Positions 20,616-34,362 of a stretch of 64,000 nucleotides of DNA are shown here, piece after piece. The notes under the pieces were generated by a model that was given only the letters and a program-made list of their open reading frames with translations, was not told the DNA's origin and searched no databases. The first letter of the stretch is position 1; every line of letters starts with the position of its first letter. The position numbers were made by a program, and so were the translations under genes. The DNA comes from Enchytraeus crypticus (lineage: Eukaryota > Annelida > Clitellata > Enchytraeida > Enchytraeidae): the NCBI GenBank assembly GCA_905160935.1, contig CAJHZI010000705.1, positions 2,277,001-2,341,000 of the forward strand. Reading direction: 5' to 3'.

Positions 20616-22821
20616 AACCTTAAATTAAATAGGTTCGACAAAATGTATTGATGATTACTCAAAGAAGTGTCTACTTATAGAAGCATAAGTATTCCAAATA
20701 TTTCAGCGCTATTTGATTAGAAGATAATTAGACGTTTAAGATTAAATTTATTATTTTTCAAAATCAATTAGCGATTACATACGTTTTAAAAGTCAATAGT
20801 TGCATTTGATTCTCCCCCAAACGAGGAATCGTTTTTATAGGACCCACTAGGCTAGAGAGACCTACAAGCTCAAGACGAAATGCCTTGTCTGCGCATATAA
20901 TACTCCACACGTGTGTTGTGTAATAGCGAACACCCGCCGACAGAAGAAATACATGTTTTGGGAAATTTCGAAGTAAGTCTAGCTTTTTCTGAAAGAAATG
21001 AATTATTTGTGACTAATGTTCATAAAATATGGTTTGTTCAAAATTTATTTTTTTCTAGAAGTATAATACTCTTGCCTTAATTGCAGAAGATCAGTCAAGC
21101 CGATTCGGCTAAGCCACGCCAAGGAAGAACGTACAACTTATTGGACTATATACATGTACAATGGTTAAATTTAACAAACAATCGCATGTGGTTACAAAGT
21201 TCCTTTCATAGTTGCTATTCTAGCTGTTTTTATTCTATTTCTCTCAACGGATATTAGAAATATGTACCTATGATAGCGCACTGATGGCTGCCGGATCGAA
21301 TTTAAGAATAGCCTTTCAACTCCTTCGGTATATTTTCATAAAACGCTGTCAATACTCGGTATTCCAAGGTGGTCAACCAACCTCGTACTAGCCGAGCCCG
21401 ACACAGCTTAACTTCGTTCATTGACGAACAGCTTAACCAACTACGCTCAATCTCCCAAAATTTTACTACATATATTTTGTTATTAATTATGAATCCTGAA
21501 CGAACTTTTGTCTTACTATTTAATCATCCCTATTAAGAAGCAGTTGGCAGCATCTTTGGATGAGGAAACTTCGTTAACCTTTATTATCTTTTAACTTTTT
21601 ACCTTAAGTGTAAAGAAATCGGCGTTTAATAAAAAGTCGAGCAATACGAGCTGAATCGCCGTCCGGCTACTCGAAGACATCTAACTGCTTAAAAGAATTG
21701 CCGACGCAGACTGCGTTGAATCTTTTCAAAGTTATGGAAAGCCTTCGCCAAAGAATAGAAAAGAGGTCTTTTGCTTATCGCCGGTTTGCTCTGCAATACC
21801 AATTATACCTTCCTATGGCAATAATGAAGTCAACTCCATCGGGATTATGAAGCCGACTCAATCTGGTTTACTTTTTCAATTTTTTTATTACTACTACTAT
21901 TATTATTATCATTATCATTATTATTATTGGTAGTATTATTCATATTTAAGTTTCTCGTGAAAACGAAACTGGGGTAACGTAAAGCTCCACAGCATTCTTG
22001 TCAATTACGTTCGTCCATAGAATAGTTGCTAACACAACAATGATAATCAATTCGAGTAGTTGAATTTAATACAGTTGAATCATCGACCTAAACTATTTAG
22101 AGACGAAAATTAATAAATGAAAATAATTGCTTGTACACTTTTCTTTAATTCCCTTTATCTTTGGACTGATATTCTGGATTTTGGAAAAATTGTTATGATT
22201 ATTATTATGCAATTAGAGTCACTTCAAGTATTTGAATTTATTGCAGTTAAAACATTAACCTAAGAAGCCACAAAGAAATTGATACTATAAAATTGTACTT
22301 GTATTAGTTCATTACGTTTTAAAATAACAGTATTAACATAAAATAATTCAATACAAAATTAATAATTAATTGAAACGTATTCGTCTTCAGCTGGTTTAAA
22401 GTAAAATCAATACGATATAAAAGATTAACAAAAATCCTTTCGATTCATGTGCATATCTTATAACAGCATATGAATGAATTTCTAGTGCAATGTTATTAAT
22501 TTCATGCAAAGTGATCAATAAGGCTTGATATTGCAGCATATGCGCATATCAAACTGTAGGCCTAATAATTTAAAATCTAAATCGATGAAAATATTCAAAA
22601 GTTAAAGTAAACGAAGTCAAAAATGCTTACATTGGAAACTTAGTCCTTATGGACCTAACTTTTAATTAATTCATAATGTACAGTTCAAAAAGTATTTCCC
22701 ATACTAAGATTCAACGTCCATTTCTTCATGTGAGGCTGATGTTTTTAAAGCCCTGAACTAGGCATATAGACTACATCTCTAAATATTTAACTCCTATTAA
22801 TCACACCTCTTATAATATAAC
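20616..22821. other. Intergenic, no gene recognised
   Basis: AT-rich with a moderately GC-rich block at about 21270-21460 that could be an unidentified repeat. A (TTA/TCA)n stretch lies at about 21888-21930. Confidence 0.45.
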
Positions 22822-23157
22822 TTTCCCGTGTTGTGTCCGGGGCACTGAAAAATAGACCTACCATAAACTGCACGTAAGGTAAGAGGCAACTTTGCAAGAA
22901 CTGAGGAAGACAACGAGAAACCACTTAAGAAGTCATACTATTCCCAAACTATAGGCTACTTTAAGATGTGGATAAGGATAGCATTGTGAAAAGATTAGCT
23001 AGTTCATGTGTAAAGTGTTATTTATGGAGCTTGGAAAGCAACATGGGAGTGGAAATATGTGTCTAGGATGTATCTTGGATAATAGACATGTCACATGCAG
23101 AACATTAGAGAGACAGAGGGGGGAGGGACATGGAAAGGGAGATTGAGAGAAAGTGAG
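22822..23157 (+). mobile_element. Family B repeat (putative SINE sharing the GA-LINE 3' end)
   Basis: Head TTCCCGTGTTGTGTCCGGG, then GAACTGAGGAAGACAACGAG, GGCTACTTTAAGATGTGGAT and TTTATGGAGCTTGG. The end reads CTTGGATAATAGACATGTCA and GCAGAACATTAGAGAG before a GA-rich tail. It aligns segment by segment, in reverse, with the copies at 27.4, 30.2 and 31.3 kb. No coding potential was seen. Confidence 0.75.
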
Positions 23158-24345
23158 AACTATTATACATTACTATAGTATGTTGAAACTAGTATATCAT
23201 ACTAAATTATTAGGTATACCTTATTAAAAAAGGAATAACTATTAAAAAATTAAACAATTTAAAATATGATCCAAAACAATGCAATAAATACGTTCACCAA
23301 AACGCCATAAAATCAAAACAATCACTTCACTACCTGATAAGATGATAGCTATAGGAAGAGTAACACAAGGAATCCTTGTAAAGCTAATGTAAACACAGAG
23401 TGTTATGTATAGTATTTAGATAGAGAAGATAAAGGTGTTGTTTGAAAAGATCTGTCATCGTTGGGCTCCTGGTAAAATAAGATACACTAGTCGATATCGG
23501 TCGTAACTTGTAAAAATATTATTATCTTTCTTTAAATATTGCATAGACAGTTTCAGGTTTGTGAATAAAAAAGCTTCCCTATTTATTGTAATTGTGTAGT
23601 TTTCTAAACTGTTTTCCGTTCATAAACAAATTGTGATCAAATAGACTTATTTCTTATCTTTGGCCTTCCTATAGGCCTACAATCCTACATGTAAGTGAAA
23701 ATTATTTTTTAGAGTCACCTTAATTTCTATTACTTAACTCGACTATTTATTGAAAATGATCTCCTCTTACAACTTTAAGAGCCCAAAATTATGCAACATG
23801 CATCAATTAAATCAAAAGGTTAAATGCATAGTTCTAATACCCGTCACTGAAATCCTATCATGCCACGAAACTAACGCTAAGTCCAGTTTTGTTCAACCAC
23901 TTACTTTCTGAATAAAATATTCTTAACTTTTCTGAAGAAAATTTGTTTCGTGTATGCAGGATTACGCTTCGATAATTATGAAGTAACATACTGTCTGACT
24001 AAATAGTAAACTTTACTCTAGATTTTGTTTTCTTTTAAAAATAAAAATTCTGAGGCGATATTATTTAATTTTTCCTACCCATTGCTTACAATGTACTATA
24101 TTGTGTTTAATGTGTCGAGATTCCTTGCATGCTGGTTACATGAATCCATTTACAAACGCTTCACCTTGATCTCATCATTCGGCAACAGGTTTTAGCCAAA
24201 CCCACAAGTGGCGCAATGGTAAGAATCTATAGAGAGAAGCATCTCCCTTTCTCCACCCCCTCTTTACCTATCCCCACCTCTTAAATCTCGGCGCAGATGC
24301 TATGTAATTCAACAATTTGGAATATTTCATTATACCAATGGCGTA
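23158..24345. other. Intergenic, no gene recognised
   Basis: AT-rich; no open frame of note. Confidence 0.45.
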
Positions 24346-24487
24346 GCGAGGGTAGGACGGGGGAATGTGCTCCCGAAGATGCTATATAAAATTTTTATTA
24401 AGTCCAAAATAAAAAAGTAAAAATTGTTTAAAGTGTATGTCTCCCCCGAAGTGCCCCCCAAGATTAAATCCTGGCTGCACCACTGAA
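24346..24487. mobile_element. hAT-like MITE candidate
   Basis: Left end CAATGGCGTAGCGAGGG and right end CCTGGCTGCACCACTG are imperfect inverted repeats of the CAGTGGCGTAGCCAGG type found at many hAT ends. Flanking 8-mers CATTATAC and AATTATGC match at 6 of 8 positions, consistent with an aged 8-bp target duplication. The interior is non-coding. Confidence 0.6.
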
Positions 24488-24719
24488 TTATGCACTAATT
24501 AATTAATTTTAAAACTCTAATGGCATTAATGTGATTTCAGATTGTAGTCGCTAAAGTATTTATACTAAGCGCAACTATCAATTGATGCTCACATTTGTCG
24601 TTTCGGTTATTTACTGATAATACTACGCTTTTTGTTCCAATATACATTAAACTATATACCTTTTAAATTACGTACTATAGTAGAAAACTTTAGCTGACAT
24701 GTTAGTTTTGGAATTTTTC

Positions 24720-24790
24720 TTTGGAAACGATTTTGATGTCGTCGTTCGGTGTTGAATCAAACGTTAAACTGACAATGACTGCCTAATTTA
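24720..24790 (+). mobile_element. SINE 3'-core remnant (family A/D type)
   Basis: GATGTCGTCGTTCGGTGTTG followed by AATCAAACGTTAAACTGAC resembles the conserved TGACATC..GATGA..GACGTTAAAC core. Old and partial. Confidence 0.35.
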
Positions 24791-25440
24791 GCTTAATTTG
24801 AGTAAAAGCATCATAGCGAAATGATAATCAAAGATTATACGTGTAAGCTATTTCTTTTAATACCACACGTTTAAACCGTTGTGCAGATTATAGTCCAATA
24901 TACATTTGCCGTTCCTGTTAATGAAACTGATTTACTCTCGTCGCCCATATAACCCTATATCGCAAAGATATCTAAATCTCAGAAACTGAGCAGAGATTTC
25001 TAAATCTCAGAAACTGAACAAAGATTTCTAATTCTTAGAAAAAGAGCAGCAATCCGTAAACCCCAAAAATATATAGCAAATCAGAATCGAAAGTCCACCC
25101 TTAGTTAGAAATTTGACTGCATCATAGACGCCCGAAATTCAAACAGACAAACGTCTGAGCATGCGCGCAGTAGCAGAAACTCTTCACCACATGCTAGCTA
25201 TGAAGTTATCGAATGTTACAACATGCAGAGTGGTTCATGTTCAATCAATCAATCACCCGTTCTGCATAGTAACCTTGCAGCATGCTATTGCTGCATTTCG
25301 TTGAAGTGCATAAGAGCGTTTCACCGGAAATCCTTTATAATAAACATACGTAAGCTTTAATACGCTCCTCAATTGCTTTCAGTTGATTTTCTCTATTTTC
25401 TCTGGATTATTGCGCAAATATTTGAATGTTTATTTTTAAT
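24791..25440. other. Non-coding stretch
   Basis: Contains a short threefold near-duplication around GATTTCTAAATCTCAGAAAC at about 24967-25045. Otherwise nothing recognised. Confidence 0.45.
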
Positions 25441-25460
25441 AACAATAGTGATAAATAATC

Positions 25461-25497
<37 letters not shown>

Positions 25498-25610
25498 CTA
25501 TAATAATTATTATAATTATAATTATTATTATTATTAATAATAATAATAAAGGTTTAACGTCCGTTTCCTCATACAAGGATGATGTCAGGGACGTTTCCCC
25601 ATCACATATC
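25441..25610 (-). mobile_element. SINE family D 3' end with long (TTA)n tail
   Basis: In minus sense it reads CCCTGACATCATCCTTGTAT, GAGGAAACGGACGTTAAACC, then a long ATT/TAT-rich tail spanning 25441-25550. The tail is a large microsatellite at this locus. Confidence 0.75.
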
Positions 25611-25639
25611 ACTACAAATCGATTCACCCCAAACGATCT

Positions 25640-27394
25640 GAAAAAACACGTGTTGAAGAGAAATAAAAGATCCTAAACAGTGCCGGTCCGGTGATTAAAA
25701 AAACAGTCAGGCAAGATGAAATAAAATCTATGGTGGGAAGATATGTGTTTTCAACTTACAATGGAAGGTGGAAGTAGTAGAACATGAGCGAAGATCAGGA
25801 TGCATTACCATCATCTTTATTATTTTTATTTTTATTATAATCATCATCATTATCACCATCATCATCGCCATGAGTTCATTGAGATTTATTAAGATTTACA
25901 AATTAGTAAAAGCTTCATGACCTTGAGCAAGAGATGATGAGTAAATTTTAGTAAGAATGTGAGAGAATATGATGTCGTGTGACTTAATAGTTTATCAGAT
26001 TTAAGTAGTAATGAAAAGTTTTAAGACATTATTATTAATTTAATTTCCTCTACTGCTAGTTAAATTTATTGACATTCTTTACTTACCAATATGTTTACTG
26101 TAATTCGATCGTCTCCACCCTATTTAGTATAAGTGCGATTGGAAAATATCGACGCCGTAGAAAACAGCAGTTTTGCTGTAGGTAACCCAACTTTATTCCT
26201 GACAAGTCTAATAATCCTTTCAATCGGTTGCATGAACACTTCACAGATATGCGTGTTTCAATTACTTTCCTGTAAAGTATTAGTAAACCTTCAGTTTAGA
26301 AGAATTAAGACATAATGCGCATTTCAAATAAGCTTGATAAATCTGAGATTAGCCCCACAGGGAGCTGCGGGTTTGTGATCAAATTTACTTTGAGTCAAGA
26401 GATCATTAAGGATGGGTGTAGATAAAGAAATAAAACACTTCAGAATTTATATAATTTTCTTGAAATAAATGCTTCGATGAGGAGAGAGATTAGCCTTTGC
26501 AGTTTAGGTCACTGGAGTAACTTGCTGGACCTGTTGATTCTGTGCTCTTTACAAAAGTGAATGTTAACTTTGAACTTCCGAACTGCCAAATTTAATTGAT
26601 ATAAAGACCGACAAACAAGCATACTTATATGCACATGCTCAGGCAGTGGTGTATATGGGTCCTATTGTGGAACGAATAAGCTTATCAGAGCACTTGTAGA
26701 TCTCGTTATCTTCTTACGTTATCGTTATTATCTGTCTCTCTTATCTGCACATCCAAGCTTTCTATAGAGAAGTATGGAGCAGATCTCTAGTTAGCTTTTA
26801 TTCCAAACATCTGGTTATTTATTGAGCGACTGATGCAAAACTTCCGCTTCAGGAAGACAAACAAAAAGATCAGGTAGAACAAAGAGACGAACAAGTAGCC
26901 TACACAGATTAGGGTTGCATGCAAAAGAATATTCTGAACATATAAAGACGCACTTAATCTAAGGCAGTTAAATTACCCGACCACCCTCGATATATGTGAT
27001 GGATCAATCAGTTAAACGTTCGACTGTGAATCAAGAGACACAGGGGTAAAATCCACCACTAGTCTCAAATCCTTAATGATATGCACAGTTTTGATTGTAA
27101 TTACCTTATTAATTAATGTTAATTAACAGTTTATATTAACAGTTAACTAACTGTTAATACATAGACAACAGTTATATAGGATTTCTCTCGCCCCCTATTT
27201 TTTCATGAAAACTTGAGAACTGACTAACCGAAAACTGCAAGTGATATATGCTGGCTGTCTAAGATAGAGACAGAGTAAAGAATGGAAATCACCTCGGAAG
27301 CCATGCTATCATTACAAGCTAAACGCTGCATTGAGCTGCGAATACGGGTAGAAAATCTTATAATTGGCTAGCCCTACGTCTAGATCATCATTGA
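25640..27394. other. Intergenic, no gene recognised
   Basis: AT-rich; includes a short (ATC)n-like tract at about 25838-25870. Nothing gene-like. Confidence 0.45.
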
Positions 27395-27720
27395 GCGTGA
27401 TAAAATAAGCTCTCTCGTGTTCTGCCAAACGGCAGGTCCAGGGTACATATTCATATAATTGAGTCTTCTTTCACGCTCCATTTATAGCATTTCATAAATC
27501 AACAAGTTAATCCCTTCACTAAAGGCTAAGTGTCTTATCCAAACTTTATGTAGCCCATAGCATGGGAAATATGGCTTCTAAGGAGGTTTCCCTTTTCATT
27601 CCTCGGTTTGTGCTTTAAACTGAGGAATGTAACAGGAAACTGCAAGTCTCTAACGCCACATGTAGTAACGGCTGATCTGTTCTGTTCTTCGGTGAAGGTT
27701 AGTCCAACCAGTAGAATTCT
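27395..27720 (-). mobile_element. Family B repeat
   Basis: Begins at the left with CTCTCTCGTG (eroded GA tail in element sense), then CGGCAGGTCCAGGGTACATA, TTTCATAAATCAACAAGTTA, ATCCCTTCACTAAAGGCTAA and GTAGCCCATAGCATGGGAAA. All of these are shared with the copies at 30.2 and 31.3 kb. Confidence 0.78.
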
Positions 27721-28084
27721 ATAGAGAGAAGACTACTAGTAGAAATATGGGTCTCATGTCTGACATTAATACGTTGTTCACACTGGCACACTGTTGCAAG
27801 AAAATTAATCTAAACGGAGGAGAAAGAATACATTGTCATATACAAACATTACACTTGCAGAATTTACAAGAATAATGTGCTATGGATTCCATGCCCTCTT
27901 GAATAATTAAATATGTAATCAATAGTAATCTAGTGCAACAAATCTAATTAGATTTTTCTCCCTATAGTAAAATAGTCAGGTAGATTTTACGCAGCTACAG
28001 TTAGTTTGATTGAATTTATTTCTCTTATTTATTAATTAAATTATTTTTATAGTTAGTAAATTCCGAAGGAAGTTCTATTGAATG

Positions 28085-28590
28085 ATTTGAATCAATGCTA
28101 CTACAGTCACAGTACTCAAACTATTACCATTACAGCCAGACTACTCTACTAATATTACACAGTATTGCTGTTACAGAGTACTAGAGTACCCTATTGCTAT
28201 TACTCTAACGATTACTATTACAGTCACAGTACTCTAACGATTACTATTACAGCTACAGTACTCTATCTATTGATATTGCATCCACAGTACTCTATCTATT
28301 GCTATTACAGCTACAGTACTCTATCTATTGCTATTACATCCACAGTACTCTATCTATTGCTATTACAGCTACAGTACTCTATTGCTATTACATCCACAGT
28401 ACTCTATCTATTGCTATTACAGCTACAGTACCCTAACGATTACTATTACAGTCACAGTACTCTAACGAATACTATTACAGCTACAGTACTTTATCTATTA
28501 CAGTTACAGCCGCAGTTACGTTTGCTGTTACAGTCACAGTACTCACACTATTACTATTACAGCCACAGTACTTAAACTATTACTACCACA
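28085..28590. repeat. 24-29-bp minisatellite
   Basis: Variable-length units built on AGTACTCTATCTATTGCTAT and TACAGCTAC/TACATCCAC, alternating between types. A 136-codon open frame across it (LYLLLLQLQYS-type repeats) is an artefact of the repeat. Confidence 0.93.
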
Positions 28591-28852
28591 GTACTCCACA
28601 CGTCTTGAAGCGGACTAGTCAAGTACACGACCTCTGGTTGTACGATGTACACCAGTCTAAGGCTTCCGCATTCCCTCGCACACACACACATCCTGCCCAG
28701 CCTACATAAATACGCTCATCGCCTCCTACAGCTGTCTTCAATAACTACATGCTAACACTGACTTAACTTCAGTTTCATCGTCTGAAGAGATGGTCATGAT
28801 GTGGAATTTATTTTGTTATTGTCCTGTATACTGGAAAATAATAATAATATTG

Positions 28853-28985
28853 GTCGGAGCCAGTGGCGATGTCGGTTGATATTCAATCGCGGATCAGTAT
28901 ATGCGGGGTTCAAATCCTGGGCTTGCCCGTCACTGACGTAGCGATCGAGTGAAGTAGTTGACGTTAACATTAGCTTCTTTTAGCT
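28853..28985 (+). mobile_element. tRNA-derived SINE, family A
   Basis: Complete-looking copy: GGAGCCAGTGGCGATGTCGG head with A-box-like motif, TCGCGGATCAGTATATGCGG, B box GGTTCAAATCC, TTGCCCGTCACTGACGTAGC body, GTTGACGTTAACATTAGC tail. Confidence 0.88.
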
Positions 28986-29094
28986 TTTAATAATAATAAT
29001 AATAATGCAATTTCTGATTTTTAATAGCGCACTAGTTAGCTAGTGAGATTGAAGGTTGCACTATGGGCTCATATTGTTGTTTTCCCAGTCAAAT

Positions 29095-29160
29095 GACAAA
29101 GATTTAACGACGGGTTCTTCGCCTGGATATGACGTTCAGGGACGTCTTTGCCCAACGGCG
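29095..29160 (-). mobile_element. SINE family D core remnant
   Basis: GATTTAACGACGGGTTCTTC then GATATGACGTTCAGGGACGT, the reverse of the family D core; degraded. Confidence 0.45.
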
Positions 29161-30195
29161 CTCGTTTGAATCTCGTTTCACTTTTCAATGTGCGCATACA
29201 TTTCTGCGCGAAACTAAATTTTCTCAGGTGAGTATTCAGGTGAGTTACACTGGCAGTTGCAGCAATGCAGAAAAAGATTGGTAGAATAATAGATAGATAG
29301 AATAAGTTTCTTTAGTAGGAGACTGCCATAGAGCGTTAAAGGTTAGAGCATACAATAGAGATTTTGATTATACTCTCAACGGAAATAAGATAAGAAATAA
29401 AAGAATAAAATAGTACATATATAATAAAAAGTAATATAGAATTCCATTCTCATCTTCCAATAGGCCTACATAAACTAACACTTCTATTTTTCTTATTATA
29501 ATTACTTTGGCAATAGTAGTTGATGTTGTCATGGATGCACTGCAATTGTTGTTGCGTTATGTTATTGCCATAGTACATTTTAATATGAACAAATGCGTCT
29601 ACTAACTCGGTCAGTAGATTAGAATTCAAAACGATATACAAATAAAAACAGAAGAATAATCACTAGTTATTTAGTTTGGAGGACGAGGCTCTATAAATTA
29701 AAATGGACGCACAAATTGGCTCGTTCAGAGGCGACTAAAGCAACCACTAGATTTTGCAATCGTAACACTTAAAATGCGATTAACTACGAACTAACACAAA
29801 AATTAATGAAGTATGATTTCAAAGAAGGTTGGGTTGCTAAGACAGTGCGAGTCAGCGATTGGTTGGTATTCACAGTATGTAAACAAAAGTGATGTGCATA
29901 ATATTCCTTATTATTTGCTCTGAAATAGGGACGCAAGAAGTAGGAAGTCGATCGGAAGAAATTATATCGTAAACTGTGAAGAACACACTATCGCTCCCTA
30001 CCACCCAACGAGATGAGATGGGAATATAGCATAGATGATGATACTATATAGTCTAATTTCTTCAGATACCAACTTCAGTAATGTAATATAAAGCAAATTT
30101 TAAATATTGAAATTTTTAAATTTAACAAGTTTATATATTAAGCCACAGAAATGCAGCCGACAAAGAGACTTAAAGAAGGATGCGGCAAGCCACTG
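29161..30195. other. AT-rich, no gene recognised
   Basis: No motif identified. Confidence 0.45.
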
Positions 30196-30592
30196 GATCT
30201 GAGACACACTAGTGTTCTACCAAGCGACAGGTCCAAGGTACATATTCCTTATCACACCCTGTTTTCACGCTCCATAAAGAGCACACCATCGATTAACGAG
30301 TTAATCCCTTCACAAATGGCTATGCCTTATCCACACCTTAATGTAGCCCATAGCTTGGGAATAACATGGCTTCTGAGGTAGTTTACCGTTGCCTTCCTCA
30401 GTTCTATAATGGACTAACTGCCGTTTAATCTTGGGGAAAAATTTCATGATGAGGTGCGTACAATCTAACTTCCTCAGCTCCTACCTTAGTCGCCTCTTAC
30501 GTAGGCCTACACGCGGCAGCTAGTTTGCGGTTGCCCTATTCTGCAGTGATCCCAACCACACCCGGGCTAAACACGGGCAACTGAGACACTTA
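30196..30592 (-). mobile_element. Family B repeat, longest copy
   Basis: About 400 bp. In element sense it runs from a GGGTGTGGTTGGGATCACTG head through GAGGCGACTAAGGTAGGAGC, GAACTGAGGAAGGCAACGG, CTCAGAAGCCATGTTATTCC, GTGTGGATAAGGCATAGCC and TTTATGGAGCGTG. It ends at ATGTACCTTGGACCTGTCG and AGAACACTAGTG. The open frame on the plus strand has no protein similarity that I recognise and is treated as chance. Confidence 0.8.
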
Positions 30593-31304
30593 AAGTTAAA
30601 TCTGATTTGAAAAACTGAGCCTGAAAATCTCACTTAATCTATCCTTTTAGAAACTGAGTGGCCACAACATCGCTTGATATTAATCCGGCACTATACTAAT
30701 AAATAGATTTACGTCCTTGAACTTGTTTTATAAAAACAGCTAAACATAAAATAATAAGACTGACTATAAATAAATATTATGTCAAACTTTGTCATTTATT
30801 CATTGAGAAAAAATCAACTCAAATAAAAAGTAAAGTACGTCGACCACAGCAATACTTCGAAAAGAAGAACATAGAAATTTAGCTGCAATATAAGCAAATA
30901 AACTTTACTCATTTTCCAATCGCGAATTCTTCTAGAACATTGAACCAAAGAATTTGATTGTTTAATGAATATTTAAGTAGATCTAATTTCTAATAGCTTT
31001 TGATTTAAGCAGACATAAAAAAGTTTGAAATTATTGCTTTTTCACTTCACTCCAGACCCGCACCTCCATAGCTCTTTCTGGGGCTCTCTACTTTCTTGTT
31101 TACTTTGAGCAAAGGCTACATTAAAATCTAAACTACAAATCTCTAAAGCAGTTTTTATTACAAATATCCATACAATACCACTCAAACATAAGTATTAGTC
31201 AAACATACTGACAATCAAACATAAGTACTAGTAATATACATGTGCATGTACAAAAGGCTAAAAGTACAAGAAATTGGTTAGTCGTTTACTGATGTTGTAC
31301 ATGG
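30593..31304. other. AT-rich, no gene recognised
   Basis: Unremarkable flank between two family B copies of the same orientation. Confidence 0.4.
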
Positions 31305-31508
31305 CTATATACATATCCTGCTCTTCCAAATGTCAGGTCCAAGAAACATATTCATACTTAGAATCTGCTCTGGCATTTCATAAAGAGCACTCCATAGATC
31401 AACTAGTTAATCCCTTCACAAAAGGCTATACCTTTTCCATAGCCTTATGCGCAGCCTATAACTTGAGAAAATTATAGCTTCTGAGGTGGTTTCTCGTTAT
31501 ATGGTTAC
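31305..31508 (-). mobile_element. Family B repeat, 5'-truncated
   Basis: TGTCAGGTCCAAGAAACATA, CATTTCATAAAGAGCACTCC, GTTAATCCCTTCACAAAAGG and AGCTTCTGAGGTGGTTTCTC align with the copy at 30.2 kb. The head half is missing. Confidence 0.75.
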
Positions 31509-34362
31509 AGTGATAATTATTCAAGGAAAGGCGTGATATGAATTAACAAAGCTGCCTCGAAGACCGGTTACTGACCACGATACAGATACGAAAATGGTCG
31601 TTTCAAAAATTTATAGATCTGTTATAATAGGTATTAAATAATCTACAAACATAGACATGGTTTAGATAAGCATTCCGAAGTGTTATATCTAGATACTTCT
31701 ACAATTAGTAATTCACTATATATACTCTCACAGCTGTCAAGAGAAAATATATAAACACATCAAACAGAAAAACTACAACAACAACACTTCTGACATGGAA
31801 TTTGTCATGTACATTAAAAATAATGCTCAGTTCTTTAATGTACATTAAATAACTGGTCAGGAACCTTGACAATAATGTAACAAATGACTTTTTCTAGCAA
31901 GACATGTAATTAATCAATGTTTAATTAATAAATTAGAACATTAATTAATAAATTAATGCCTTTTAACTGACATCGTTAACACTAAGAAATCGTTGTAGAA
32001 TACTGACAGGAAAGCAGAATTCATGCAGATTAGAAAGAAAGCATTAAATTAAAGTCAAACATTCAAAAAGCAGTGACTAATGACTAATTTTAATTTTTTT
32101 ATAAACAGTAGTCCTCATACGTTACCAATGATAAACCACTGCAAGGAAACTGCAATGGTTCATAACGGAAACATTATAATGTCTCTATTCCCGCTCATTT
32201 GATTTTACAAAGTTATTAACATTAATAAGCAATTAACAGATTCATACAAGTCTCAGTCATTAGCAAGTCTAGAGAATTTGTAATAAAAAAAATTAAATTT
32301 ACTTAGAAACTAAACTGTATAAAATAAAAAGCAACTTGTAAGCAATAGAAACATACAGCCGTCGATATAAATATACACACACTTACACATAAACATAAAA
32401 AATCAGATCTTTAACCAATGAACTGGTATCATGTTATAACTTCTAGGATAAATAATATTGCCGATACAAACTAATGATACATTAGTTCTGGAGTATAATT
32501 ATCTCAACATGCTCATATTATTCCATAATATGAAATGCTCATATTATAGAATATAAATGTATATGCAATTACTTTTATAGAAACATGCTTGTTCAGAGTG
32601 AGACTTCTACTCAGCAATTGTTCAGGCGCGTACATTTACAAAAACCTCAAAAGTAGAAAAATTCTGCTGGCTAACAAATCCGTTTAAACCTTCGAGGCAG
32701 TGCCTACTGCCTAGCTAATGATCTACTTTCCACGCAACAAATCTTGCAGTTTTGTCTAAATGTGGTTTAGTAATATTTTGCTAACAAACACTAAGCATTG
32801 CTAAAAATTTTCGGTCAATTTAAAATTCACAGACCCCAGAAACTAGTAAACAATTGCATCAACTAGATAGCTTAAAACTAAACAGTAGAAAGCATACATA
32901 CATAACATACTACAGCACGATTAAACTGTTCAATTAAGCGCAGTCAGTTGGTTGGTTCAAAGAAAAAATTTATTCTCAAAGCTCACTGACTATGCCTTTC
33001 TCAACCATAAAATTAAGCATATTCTGCAGAGAAGATTTTATTATCTATGACAACAGTTATATTTAAAATCACTCTCAATACCTGTATAGGTCGCACGAGC
33101 ATCAATCAAATACTCTTCAGGTTCGACTAAGCCTAATTTCCCAACCAAATACTAAAAACTAAATAATAGCATTTCACTAGTGATAGCAAAAATATAAATA
33201 TTTTGTAAAGCGTGCAATATAGAATTGGCTAGAACATTACAAGCGAAATAACGGTGAGATATACTTTCAAATAAGCATTATCTATGATGATATCAACAGC
33301 TGAAGCAAGTTCTACGATGCCAATATGAAAATGCCTCAATTGAACTCAATAATTGCAGACATGAGGCAACTATGATGATATTAATAAGTTAAATAGCCTG
33401 CACACTACACATAGCAACAAAAACAAACAACTAAGCTAGAATTCCAAAAACAAAACAAAAGCACAACGTTAATACTCAGAATCCATAAATCATGGGTATA
33501 ATAAGTGTACAATTGAACGTGCACAAAACTTGAGAATAGACTGGCTGATATATCTATTTGATGTTAGCAGGTGAATAAGACAAATACCATTGACAAAGCA
33601 GAAAGAAATCTTCCAGTCATATGACTACATGATTTGACCACACCCAAGCAATAATATCCAGTTATACACATAACAACTGCAGATAGATAGATAACTTATA
33701 GAGAAGATACTAAGTAATGTAAATATTGAAGAGTCACAATGGCATCGAGTTAAGCAATCTACACCTAGACATTTCTCGTCACAATCTAACAGTCAGATGG
33801 CAGTATAAGGATTAAACAAATCATCAGCAATAACAATAAGAAGAGTTTCTCATTTTAAACCAAAAGAAATAAAAATAACAAACAGGGACTAGCTGATACA
33901 ATTAAAGGAGAATATGATAAAATCAATTCTTTCCATAGTATCAAATAGATTAGACTCAGAAAGGTGTGACAATTTCATGGTGCAAAAATGTTCAAAATTA
34001 TGAGGTAAAATTTACTAGGCAACACTTATCTCGCAGATATAAATATTAGCACGCGGCTTAAGGAATGTTCTAGTAACTTACAACCATCAGCATCAGATGA
34101 GCTTATATTAATTAGTTAGATATAAGTTGATGACTCAGTTTTAAGTGAGTAACGTCATTAAGAGCGTGCTAGAGATAAGAAATCAGATCTTGAACAAGTA
34201 CATATTGAACTCAGAACATAACACCGACGACATTTACACTTATATTCAAAAATTATCTAGCACAAATAAGTCACAGTCACAAAGACATGATAGTGCCTAA
34301 TACATTCAACTCAGATCTTGTAACACAAAACAATGTAAAAATCTCCAAACCAAAAAAATTAA
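31509..34362 (-). other. 3' flank and probable long 3' UTR of the elongase gene
   Basis: AT-rich and free of recognisable repeats, unlike the surroundings, which would suit a 3' UTR of the minus-strand elongase. AATAAA signals on the minus strand occur at 33037-33042 and 32969-32974, about 1.3-1.4 kb after the stop. Which, if any, is used cannot be read from the sequence. Confidence 0.4.

Noticed and set aside
27110-27165. TTAATTAACAG/CTGTTAA inverted repeats
   Set aside because: Short arms in very AT-rich DNA, within what chance would give; not comparable to the perfect palindromes at 13.2-16.0 kb.
28165-28575. 136-codon open frame rich in Leu, Tyr and Ser
   Set aside because: It is a translation of the 24-29-bp minisatellite; the repeat period explains the open frame and no domain is present.
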